DNA of 64,000 nt from Solea solea (taxonomy: Eukaryota > Chordata > Actinopteri > Pleuronectiformes > Soleidae): positions 17,832,686 through 17,896,685 of the forward strand of contig NC_081143.1 in the NCBI RefSeq assembly GCF_958295425.1. The letters run 5' to 3'. Position numbers and translations under genes: made by a program. Positions within the stretch are counted from its first letter, which is position 1. Every line of letters begins with the position of its first letter. Below, piece after piece: positions 26,101 to 37,570 of the stretch. The notes beneath the pieces were generated by a model, which had not been told where the DNA came from, searched no databases, and saw only the letters and a list, made by a program, of their open reading frames with translations.

Positions 26101-29100
26101 TGCCCTGCTGTGCTTTTCACATTTGCACAAGATAGCCGGTTACATTTCAGAGGTACATCTCATGTACGTCAGCTGACTGACCAACCTGCTTCTCTGTCAC
26201 ACTGATTAAAAGTGATAAACGTGATGTGAAAATCACGGCGGTGTTAATATGCAATAATATCCATTGCACTTGCTTCTTGTGTGAACCGCTAGGTTCTCTC
26301 TATAATATTGCAAGGTCTGTCTGTTTTTTTATTCGATTAAAAATCAACCAAAGGCTGTAGAGACAAAGATAACATAGGCTACATGTTAGGGCGTAGCATT
26401 GATGCTTTAATGGACATGGTCAAGGTCCAAGGTGTTTATTTGTGGTGTGAAGGCACACCAAAGTACACTCACTGACTGTGATAAAAAAGACGTAGGGAAT
26501 GTAAATGTGTCCTGAATGTGTAAGCACACCTCGTCCAAATACTGTGTGAAGTGTATAAGAACAGAAAATGTGTGTGACTAAAGTGGAGAATGAAAGACAG
26601 AGAGATGAGAGAGAGAGAGAGAGATGAGAGAAAGTGGAGCAGACAGCAGCGATACAACCTCTTTGCTCCCTCCTCTCCTCCCGTCTCCTCTCTGTTTTGC
26701 CACTGAGGGGGAGAGAAGGAGGTCACCCACACCTACGAGCACTCAATCAACCTGCCGGCGACCTTGCTCATCCTGGATAAAGTGTCCGCTCCCTCTGTTT
26801 GTCTGCCTGCAATGCTGCCATCTCTCTGCAGCCTGTGCCAGGTTTCACCACCACGGGCACAGAGGTGCCATTCCACCAGATGCCCACTTTTCTGCTGCCT
26901 ACAAACAAGCTTTATAGGTAGACAGCTCTGTTTCACGCCAATGCATCACGCTAAGAGAGGCTTTGACAGGGATAAAGACAAGACATGCCCGGGTTAATTG
27001 AAAATGAGGGGGATCTTTTAGCGCTTTATCCAGCAACGTTGAGTAAATCAATCACTATGTAGGGACGGCGTTGGTAAAAACTAGAAAAAGGCAATTTTCA
27101 GAAAAGGTGAGAACAGTTTAACACGGATGTTAAACAAAACCCACAAAATCCTGTCAGCGACTCATGCGGTCACATTTGATGATTGACCACTAATAAGAAT
27201 CAACAACAGCAAAACAACAGCAAACTGCTGTAACCATGAACTGACATCACTCATACACAATATCCAAGCACTCATTAGAATTAGTGCTGTAAATATAAAA
27301 TATAAATATATAAAAAATGTTATTTCATAAATAACAAGTACTTTCACTACTGATTAGTCTGTCGGTTCTAGTTCCGAGTACTTGATTATGTGTTGTTTCA
27401 AACAGCTATTATTGTCATGGAAGTCGTTTCTCAATTATTGTGTTTTTTTGTTTGCTTTGAAAAAAAAACCAAAACATTTGTTTTGAAAAAGGTTTCCTTA
27501 AAGAAGAAGCAGCAATGTTTGCCTGTAAATTAGCTAAATATAAAACTCTTATTTTCTCACATGATCAGGTAATTATCATTAAGTGCTTGGGACACAAAAA
27601 CCTTTAAAAAAATTGAAGCCAGCAAATTGGTGTTTTTGCATAAAGAAATGTACCAATTCAAAATGTAGTGGATAGAACTAGCCTGTGTGGTGCACACACA
27701 GTCACTGATATTATTCTGTGTGAATCACATGACAGCTTTGCTTTCAGAGAAAGTGTCACCATGACTGTCAACATACCAACACAGCCAAAACCAAACTGTG
27801 ATGTGGGTTTCTGCGTGTCAGTACTCACAGCTCTGCTTTGGAACGTTTTCCATTGTAGATAAAACTAAATACCGTCATATTTCTAAATCACACGTACCGT
27901 ATATAAACAAGACAATTACCCGATAACGAAATTACGGAGAGGGAAACAGCTGAAGTCAGCTACTGCTAAGGTGCAAAATTAAGACACAAGGCTGCAGATA
28001 TCTCTATCAGCTGTGACAGTCGGGTCACATTCCTTTGTTATGTGCTGTCGGACGGGCCTTTCCCTTTGGAAAGTTCGGTATGGCTGTGGATGCAGCTGCA
28101 AAAATTGCTCCACTGACCACAGCTACAAAAGGCCTGAAAAGACAACATGGGAGAGGCAGACAGAGACCGGGAAGTGAATGTAATTCATCTTTGAAAGGGC
28201 AGATTCCACACTGATGTATGGTGTTCCGAGTGTGTGTAGGTGTTTTTGTGAATTGTACAAATAGGTGTGGGAGGTGTAAGCTGGCTAGATACAACTCCTC
28301 TTATCGCTCCACAGAGCAATGTGGAGAATGAGGATTCTGGGCTCTGCCCTGCTGATCAAAGATATGCGCAGAGGCTGATACAACCTCCCCGCCAGCCCCC
28401 CACCCCCCGCTCTCTTCCTTTCCAGCTCTGTCATAAACACACAGGCAAACATAGAATTACAAGCTCAGCAAATAGCATGTTGGCTAATGCAATGAGCAAT
28501 CATTTTACAATAAATAGAAGCCGGCAAGAGCTTAACGAAATGCATGAGACTGACATTTCAACGAAGATAGCCACCTTCTATTATGGAGAGGGCATTGTAC
28601 ACAAATTAAAGAATCATTTTTACCACATCTATAATCTGCATTAGATTAGAGATCATCTAAGTGTACATCTATATGAACTATATGAGGTATAGGTTTTGAA
28701 ATATGAAAAAAAAGAAAAATACTACATTTCCAAAATGAATGTTTAAATGGTAGAATTGCTGTGAAAGGTATATTTAATTTACAATACAAAAAGGACCTGC
28801 AAATTTTCTTCAAGGAGCTCTAAGTAATAAAAGTATCATGATATGTCATCGGAGATCAAGGAAGCATTTTAAAATTAAATACTGGCTTCACTAAACAACA
28901 TTTTACAGACAGTTTTTATTTACAGCCAAATTCTGTTTATGTTTATGTTGTGGAAAAGAGGTGTGAGTGTAGCTCCTTGTAGTTCCATCTTTCAGTTTGA
29001 CAACCTCAAGTTGGATTGCAGTACCTCTCTTACTCTGGTTGCATTTCTTCCATATAATTCCTTTAAAAATTACAAAAAAAAAAAAAGAGTTGGAATGTTT

Positions 29101-32100
29101 TTTTCTCACTTTACTTTACAGGTTGATTATCTTTTTTCAGCCCTGCACAGCATTCAAGACTCAAAAAACTCAAAATTGATTTAATTTCTACCGGCTAATT
29201 AGATCATAGACACTTCAAATGGAGACACAGAGATACTCCAGGCACACTTTGCCTGGTGAGATGAACTAGAGCCAAAGTCTTACATTATACAGGTGTGTTG
29301 TAAAAATTGTAACTCCAGCTGCAGCACTTTACACTACACGGTCTCATCTGTAATTCAGATGCAGGTCTCATCACAGTGATTGTGTGCATAAACCCAGGAG
29401 TGTGACACTAGTCGACTGCTTGTGTGGGTGTGTACGTGTGTGTGTGTGTTTTTTTTTTTAAATGCATGTTAGGTCTATACAGAGCCTGGGGAACGGTACA
29501 GTTCTGAGACAACCTGAATGACAACTGGATGTTAATATAATAAAAGATACAGCGGGAGAGTGTAAGCCTCTTAATAAGCAGTATGCCTCGCATCTCTCAT
29601 CTCACTACTTTCAATCACTCCACTCTGCTTTCCCATCCATCCATCCTCTCTCTCTCTCTTCCTCTTTAATGTACGTATACCTCCACGTCTTACTGCCACC
29701 TCTTCCTCTCACTCTCTCCTTACCTTCTCTTCCTGTAAACGCTCCCTCCCTTTCCACCTATTCTGTCTTGTGCTGCATTTATCTCTCTTTTCTCCCGTCA
29801 CAACACCCCCTGCCCCCTACTCTCACTTTCCATGTCTCCTTTTTTTGTATGTGAGTGGTGGGTCTGTAGGGTGCTTGTTATCCACCACCCATCCAGACAT
29901 CCCTCGACTATAGGAAGCCAGGCAGCCAACCAGGTAGACAGACAACAGACAACCAGAGAGGGGAAAAAGAGTGACAGCCTGCTAGCTACTACTGCAAGAC
30001 TGACAGGCAGGAGGCAAAAAGAAAGAAAGCAACCGGAAGCAGCCAGGCGAGTAGTCTGACAAGACGACGGCTCTATGTAAGCCGACCACACAGAAAGGAA
30101 AAGAGACAGAGGCAGGCAAGTAGGAGGCAGACAGGTAAGCAGCGCAGCCAGACACGCAGGTCGTCAGGGCTTTGCAGAGCAGCCAGTCAAGCTACGAGTC
30201 CAGCATCTCAACAGGCCAGAGGGTCAGTTGTCGCATGGCTGATAAACACTGCCTCTGTCTGGGCCTGGCACTGTACTGCAGGCGGTAAATGGTGTCTGAG
30301 AAGTGAAAATAACCTTTTAATTACTGGGTGTTCGTCTCAGGTGAAATCTCATCTGAGAATCTGATGCAAGTCTATGTTGCTGTCTATGTTGCAAAGGAGG
30401 CAATGACAGTGAATATGAGCAAGTCAAAACCAGAGCAAAACTAACCTCAGGCTGAGCAGACCAAGCCCACTTTGTAAAGGGAGATTAACTATCCACACAA
30501 ATGTTATTGTTTTAGCGTTAAAATGTACCAGTGATATGGGAAAAAATATCCTGGTAGTGACATGTTTATCTGTATTCCTCTTGCTCTAATGTAAAATCAA
30601 ACATTCACGAATGGAAGAATCTCTTATATTTCATTTGCTAAAATTGGAGACAGTTGCTGAGTACTTTTTAAAACAAGCTGAGCTATGACTGAGGGAAGCC
30701 GAAATATGTTGCATTAATTCAAATCAGGAGGGTTTTCTATGAAAACATACTGTATGTTTTTCCTTAACTGTACTAATAAAACCATTGTGTTACAAGAGGA
30801 ATGTCCAAGAATAGCTTTGCAGTGACACACAGGAAGCAGATTTACCAGACCCATGGTTGTAGCAGTGGTGCACTGCTCCAGTTTCACCATATGGTGAAGA
30901 TTTCACTCCGGGAAAACGCCTCCTAATTCCAATCACTCTGACTCAGCAAAATATGTTGCCCTTCCTCTGTTCACCAGATGTGGCAATGGTTTCTTCCAGA
31001 ACAATCTACCCCGAACATATATAATAAGCTGAAACTTAATTACAGAGCTTGAAGTTTTAAAATATAAAAACCAACAATCTGGCTCAGTATTAAGGCAGAG
31101 AGTTGGTATTTAGTTTGCCAATAAGTTAACCTAGATGTAAAGTCTGTTGAGGCACTGCAGCATTTTCACTTTCATCATAAAGTTAAGAAACTGTGTGTTC
31201 AGTCATCAGGCTACTGTAACCTTTACAGAGGCTAGCAGCCAACTGTTTCCACAGGCAATATTATTTTTTTCTTTCACTCAGTGTTCTGTCACCTACATCT
31301 TCACACTCTGGCTGTCTTCCTACTGGGTCAAGTCACAATGACAGGAAACCAGGAACCTTCTTCTAAGGGGGGGATACAATTTTGCTCTAAAGAACCTCAG
31401 TGGAATCAATGTGCTCACATCCTTGTTGCCTACAACGAGCCGTTAAATACTGTTCACCATTTCCAGGAAGTTGAGAGAATTTAAAATGCCAAGGAGTCAT
31501 TAAATTCAATGTTGCCAAAAAAATCCCCAAATTAAATAACACTGGCATGGCTCTAGTCTGACTGAGGCAATTTTTCCAAAGGCCTTTTAGTTTCCATCTT
31601 TCACCAATTTTCACTAGTGGACTAATTGTTTTAACTTACTGGAATCCTGACTTCCCCAAAGCAGCCAATGTCTTTATGGTTTTGTACTGGTTAACTCTGG
31701 CAGTGGTTAGACGCCCACAGGCATCTTCTTGTACTTGCCAACAGGCTATTCGGCACAGAGTGACCAAACGGAAGGATGAGAAAGACATGACTGGAGGTGA
31801 GTCACAGAGGGGAAACAGAGTGTACAGTTTATCATTCACTGTGGGAGGTCATTTACAGGATCCTATTGACACAGCACACGTACTGTATTACATGCTGATA
31901 GTATTTATGGAAGGATGCGAGGGAACAAAACTATTCATCCGACGGTTATCCACAACAACGATGATCTACTATAAGCAACCTTCTACTGTGCTTACATATT
32001 AGGTTGTGTGTTGTACTTTAGTCTGTTTTACTTTGGCTATGGGAAGAGAATGAAATTTAGGCTTCAAGATTTAGGACTTTTTTTTTTAACATGGATTTGT

Positions 32101-35100
32101 TAACTCAGCAACAACTCCTCTTTAGTTACTTATACTAGTTGGAGTAACCAGGTTCTGTGTGTAAGTATTACTGACATCTAATCGTGAGACTGCATAGTAT
32201 ATTCAATTTCTGCCAATAAAGCTTCCTTCCTACACATAACACACATAAATCTTCCATGAAGAAGTAGTGGCTTGTTTTATGTGCCATAATATTCTTGTTA
32301 TAGTATATACTGTTATTGTGTGGAAAATTAAAAGATCCAGTCTGACACATTGGCATTCTGCCTAAACAGCGTGATCATTTATACAAAATGTTTTATACGC
32401 GATATAAAGGGACTGACAATAGACAAGATTGCATTTACATGGATTGTGTTTACATTTAAGATTCATTTCTGATTCAGAAGGATATTTCATGTGCGTACAT
32501 TTAAACTAGACATTCAGCTGCACGGTCAACAGGAAAAGTTCTTAAAACAGGAAGGTGCTGTCAGTGTAATGTCCGTTTTCTTGACAAATGTCTATCCACT
32601 GTCGTGGTGTGTGCGAGCTGTGGTTAGCTGCAGGAGGTTGTGCTGACCACAGTACTTCTTCCTGTCTCCCCCAGGGTTTATTCTTGTGCCAGGTTAACAA
32701 ACCATTATGTTGTCAGATCAATAAAGAGGCAGAATGGTAAATGACTGGTCACACTGGAGCCAGATGTAATAACGTGATGATTCATGTATGAGAAATGTGG
32801 TGCGACAGGCCTGGAGCTGATTTCCGAAAAGCCATCACAGCATGAGGACCAATTACAATCTTTTAATAATATTCCAAAGGTGGATGAGTGTACGAACAAT
32901 ATACATAATGTAGGTGTCATTATAAAAAAACATCCATATCGTAACAGGACTGGTCAGCTTAGGGCTCCATTATATTTGATTATTTATTCACAGGACAGAT
33001 CTTGGTCATAAGAGGCCATAATCAATCACCTAAATTAGTGTATGAAACATTCTATTCCTCAACAATGTGACTTTGATATGATCCCCTCAAATAGGTATTG
33101 CAGGACTATTACAGCTGCTGAAGCATTAGAGGGAAATCCCTTGACAGCTAAAGCAAATACAAGTTTGTATGATTCTGAGGGCTGCTTTAGTTAAGATTTG
33201 TGAATGTGAAGCAGCCTCTCCCAGAGCTGAAAGTGAGAATGCACCAGTGTGTGAGCCAATCCAGTGACAATCAATAACAGATGGGATTCCTGAAGCGGCC
33301 CGTGGGGTTGAAGACGACTTCAAAATCTGGCATATTTTAGTAAATCGTAAATTTTTTGCAAATACATTGAAACAAAATGTGGACATGAAAAGAGTGACAG
33401 TGTATACATTCCTGTCAAAGATGCAGCTATGAGACTTAATCTCATGATGACATGACATGTTTGGTTCTGGGTTTTCTGGTTTCTGGACTTGGGAAAGTTA
33501 TTCATGCTCACAAATATTTATTAAACTGTCTAAGATCAAACAAATAACATATGGGAATTCTGCTTTGGAGTAGATTTTCACTTTAGGGGAAGCCAAGTTT
33601 GCAAAGAATGATCCTCGGAGGAGTAAATTAATAATGACATTTGGTATGGGTAAGCTTCCTGCAAAACTAACACTTCAAACAGGTAAAGACAAACGCAGAT
33701 GAAAATTAATCCCCCCATTTTAACTTATTCTGTCCGGGGCCAAATAACCTCAAGCCTCTCTTGGCATGCACTGGAAAGGACGTGGGTTATACCATTGATG
33801 GGACATGACTTTATCACAGTGTCAAATACGTACAATGCGGGCAAAAACAACAGTCACCATTAAAAAATTATCCAGATTTATGCTCAGTTCAATGCTCGAT
33901 AATCTCCATTATCTTTCATTTCATGTTATGGCTGCAAAACAGCAGAAACATTTGACAATGTAATTTTCTTTTCCCAATATCACTACATCTCCAGTCACAT
34001 TTGCCATTCATCAACAATGAAACACCAAAAGTGACTTAATCTCTTTGATAACCTGGATGTCTCGCAACTTTTACTTGATAGAAAATAACAGAGCTCAACT
34101 TAAAATTCTACTACAAAGCCCTGTTAGAGTATAGAGTGAATTTCACCAGAGATTATGACCTCCATCTATTATTGACATGTAGTCTGTGAACGATTTATTT
34201 AGTGTTACAAGACGACACTAATCAGCTTTGAAAGTGTTGCCTGCAAACCCAGTCTTTTGTTGCATTCTGAATAAAACTCCTGAGAGAAATGAGAACTGAG
34301 CAGCATGCAAGTAAGTGCTTGTGTCTCCCAAGTCCTTGGGTATGAACCCCATGAACTCAAAAAGGTGTGTGTGGATTTGAGTCAGAGAAACAACCTTACG
34401 CCAACTCCCCCATCTAGTGGCCAAAAACAGTCATTACAGTTAAATGCTTCCTTAAATAATAAGGATTAAAACCAGATACTATAATCAAATTCGTAAGTCA
34501 ACATGGTTACATGGGACTAACATGTGGGCCTCTATTCACTCTCCTACAGGGCAAACTGCACTTTGACTAGAGCTGTGAATGATGGTGATAAACATGCAAA
34601 TGTTTGAGTACAAATGAGAAGGAAATTTGATTTATTGTTTGAAAATTAAGATCTGAACAGGCAGATAACGACTTGTTGTTGTGACATAATCAAACTATAA
34701 TTAAAGGTTTGCTTCAGCTGTCCCAACTCAAAATAGCCTCTTCGTACACTTGCAACTTGCAAGCGCAATTTATAAATGCAGTTGGATGTATGCACAACCT
34801 ATTAAGACAACAGTGTTCCTATTTAAAGGGTTTTAAAACAACATCAGTGAAAAAAACAAGATAAAAACTATTATTTAAACTCGTGAAAGACTGGCAAAAT
34901 TATGGAGCCACGAAAGCCAACAACAAATGCATGAGCGTCGTCAGTACCAACAGGAGAATGACGTTAACTAAAAGCGTTCCATAAGATCACAAAAGCCTAA
35001 CATATACCTAGCAATATAAAATAAATATAAAATCTGAATATAAAATGTAAAATAGAAACAATGATAAAAGAAACAACCTGATTTCAACCAAGACTCTACC

Positions 35101-35360
35101 ATCCAATCTTTGACCTATGACAGTGTTAACAAATTGATTTTAAGGTTTTGCATAAATACTGACCTAAAGTAAGTTTTGAATTAACTTCTTCCACTTACAT
35201 TTTAGGAAATTAGGGGGAAAAGGAAGCTGCTGCCTAAGCAAAAATGCTAGGATCCTCAGATAAGTCAAATGATAAGATAATTATGGGCTAACTAAAGGGC
35301 CAGTGGTTACATTATTTTAGTGAGTAATGATTTCAGCCATTCCAACATTAAATCACATTT
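23110..35360. other. Non-coding stretch 3' of coprs
   Basis: No coding exon is supported on either strand. A long pyrimidine-rich then purine-rich segment lies at 29.59-30.14 kb, and a possible conserved non-coding stretch at 28.44-28.66 kb. On the minus strand the part nearest 35.36 kb will be coprs 3' UTR. The first minus-strand AATAAA I noticed downstream of the stop is at 34,631-34,636. Confidence 0.45.
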
Positions 35361-35365
35361 CTGAC

Positions 35366-35541
35366 TTACTCGTCAGCATCAGCAAACTGGTCTGGCTCAG
35401 TGGGGAATTTGAAGCAGGACCATTTGATGGGATGTGGATGGTGTATGGCTGGGCTGTAGTTGGCTGTCACAGGCAGGTCAACTACATCCAATTGCTTAAT
35501 TGTCATATCCCGCACAGAAAAATGAAGCAAATCTTCTGGAC
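35366..35541 (-). CDS. coprs: coprs coding exon 4 (last)
   Basis: The acceptor on the minus strand reads TTTCTCCAG|GTCCAGAAG. The exon completes a split Gly codon and encodes PEDLLHF through FADADE to the TAA at 35,368-35,366. It carries the HHPHP motif and the acidic C-terminus. The 3' UTR continues to lower coordinates. Confidence 0.88.
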
Positions 35542-36449
35542 CTGGAGAAAGGAAAAAACAACAGTAAAACATACAGTATGGACTAGGACTGATGTGAGTC
35601 CTGAAATATTTTTTTACATAAATATGAATGTAGCAGTGTGATGGAAAACTTTTGATTAAGTGTGTTTCATTTACCATAGGGTGTGAAACCAAAACACATC
35701 TTTTCCCAGTCAGTGAGCATGACCTCTTGGACCTCATTCTCCCAGTCCTCCTCTTGATGTGGCATCATGACTTCAGTGGCTCTAAAAAAGTCGACACACA
35801 AAATAACACTTGCAAGCAGATTGTTTTATGATAAGGTTATCTACAGATAACATTCACACATTTGTAGTCTGACAATGTGCTTCTTATTGTGGGCAAATTG
35901 GACGTCAAACTTTATAATTATGATGAATAAATTGTTCAAAGTAGACATGGTAGCTCACCTGTTTTTCCTTCTAAATGTCTTCCTTCTTGGCCTGCTCTTC
36001 ACTGCTGTTGCTGACAGGCAAGGCTCTGCACCCATTTGGTCAGAATTACTGGTCAACTCAACAGTATCTGGACTGGTGGCCCCGTTGACCGAGGCATTGT
36101 GTGAAATGTCTCCATTGCTGACCCTGCCAGCTGCCGAGGCACCAGTCACAGCTGAAATCATACGTCCTTGTTCTCTGAATGTCCTTAGAGGAGCTGCATT
36201 GGTACTACTGCCTTTGTACCTGTGGTTAATATGACCATTAACCATGTGCTGTGGTTTGGAACCTTTCGGGATGTCAACTGGCATGCTCTTACTGATTCCA
36301 GTGGCAGTAGGTGGGCAGCCATCATGTGAAGTGACTCCATTAATCAAACCTGTGCCTGGGACCTGACAACTGACCTGATAATTTGATTTAAAGGTGTTGT
36401 GATGCGTTCCTCTTCTTCTACCGATGAAGTTCATACCACTGTGAGGCAT
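35366..36449 (-). CDS. coprs: Probable coprs: coordinator of PRMT5 and differentiation stimulator (257 aa)
   Basis: Three coding exons (36,457-35,959 with ATG at 36,449-36,447; 35,781-35,675; 35,541-35,366) join in frame with GT-AG introns. They encode 257 aa ending at TAA. Visible features are an N-terminal GRRRG (residues 10-14), a Ser/Thr/Asn-rich middle, a basic nuclear-localisation-like run at 151-164 (KSRPRRKTFRRKNR), the acidic block QEEDWENE (173-180), HHPHP (233-237) and the acidic end DQFADADE. In mammals COPRS binds PRMT5 and histone H4 in the nucleus and steers PRMT5 towards H4R3 methylation. The EDW-E block, HHPxP motif and QFxDA acidic tail match my recollection of mammalian COPRS, which is shorter (about 184 aa). 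The RAB11FIP4-COPRS adjacency supports the call. The gene is secure; the name is tentative, because the first 150 residues match nothing I know. Confidence 0.62.
35675..35781 (-). CDS. coprs: coprs coding exon 3
   Basis: A 107-base exon between acceptor CTTTTTTAG|AGCC and donor CCCTATG|GTAAATG. It completes a split Arg codon and encodes ATEVMMPHQEEDWENE through FGFTPY, ending with the first base of a Gly codon. Phases match both neighbouring exons. Confidence 0.88.
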
Positions 36450-36457
36450 CGTGTCAC
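35959..36457 (-). CDS. coprs: coprs exon 2, contains the start codon
   Basis: The acceptor CATTACAG|GTGACACG lies just before the first ATG (36,449-36,447); the donor is AAAAACAG|GTGAGC. It encodes residues 1-163 and two bases of the next codon. The reading frame also extends upstream into the intron, but those codons lie before the acceptor. The methionine of MPHSGMNF is therefore the probable start. A 119-aa open frame on the opposite strand is a shadow of this exon. Confidence 0.85.
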
Positions 36458-37427
36458 CTGTAATGAACAAAAGAAGTTAAGCCACTGGACAAAGGTTTTC
36501 TTAAGTTCTTACTGATACAAATATTCATGTAGCTAAACCCTAATGTAGATTTTTCCTGTGCCTTTGATTACAATAGTTGTTCAAAAACATTTATGCGAGC
36601 ATTGTGTTCCTACATCAGAATGAATGTGAACAATGAAACTTTTGACTTACAATAATCCAACATATTGTACACTACCATGACACAAGGTGTCTTAATCCTC
36701 ACCTGATAATACTCGCAGTGTCCTAAATACAATGTTGTATTTTGAAATTTGAAATAAAAACAAATGCATGTCTTTAATAGTAAAAAACATTGAAAACAGT
36801 TGAAACTCTGCACTAACAAAATGCTGGTGTACAATAATAAGAGCTTCACCAGCTTTATCATTGAAGAGCAGAGTTCGGTCACACTCTTCTGTATTTATTT
36901 GATAAAGTGAGCCATGTTATCTGTAAAAACAATCAAATATTCATTATTTTAAATAATTTTACTGCTTTGTCAATAAGAAGAGTCTGTGTTATGACACGTA
37001 TGAAAGGTGGACACGTGTAAAACAGTTAAAGTTTACAAGCTGTATAAACCAGAAAATTACTTTTTTGGGCAAAGCAGTCAAATCTAAACTTCTTCCCCAT
37101 TTATCAAAACTGTGTATTATATATAATCTTTAATAGTAGTTTTTATTCATATTCTGGGAAAAACGCTACACCCCAAGTATTAATATGTGTGTACAGTAAA
37201 ATGAGGTGAAAATTGCAGTTTAACATCGAAAAACTCTGTCTGTACTAGCTTTTAGCCACCTGCTAACACCTCTCAGTAGCTAACGTCGTGATTGACAGTT
37301 AAGGTTTGTGTGTTTAAGTGTAAATAATATGTTTACCAAGAAAAAATAACTATGTTATCATGTGAAGAAAAAACAACTCGATACTAAAAACCGGGACTCT
37401 TTTCAGTTTAGTCCGGTGACCTGTTAC

Positions 37428-37530
37428 CTGAACTAGTCTGGACCCTGGAGCACACACACCTCCTCCCCAAGGTAGCAGTGACCCACACTGACTGCGGGGT
37501 CTGGGAGGGCGGAGGGAAATGAGGCGCCGG
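37428..37530 (-). other. coprs: coprs 5' UTR exon 1 (5' end approximate)
   Basis: The minus strand carries a good donor, TAGTTCAG|GTAACAG, at 37,428, downstream of a GC-rich stretch. Joined to exon 2 it gives a short untranslated leader with no ATG close to the start codon. The transcription start is inferred only from the GC-rich sequence above it. Confidence 0.5.
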
Positions 37531-37570
37531 TAGTGGGCGCTAGAGTGCAAAACAAAGATCTTTTTCTGAT
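37480..37570 (-). promoter_or_regulatory. Probable coprs promoter
   Basis: This is a local GC-rich island in AT-rich DNA, with GGGAGGGCGGAGGG and GGCGCCGG words on the plus strand. It lies directly upstream of the probable first exon, and no TATA box is evident. This fits a housekeeping-type promoter; the limits are a guess. Confidence 0.4.

Noticed and set aside
35875..36234. 119-aa plus-strand open frame with hydrophobic start
   Set aside because: It is antisense to the coding exon 2 of the minus-strand gene, has no splice or start support, and reflects the codon composition of the real exon.
36448..36470. Upstream in-frame methionine before MPHSGMNF in the coprs frame
   Set aside because: It lies in the intron, before the acceptor TTACAG, so it would not be in the spliced message.
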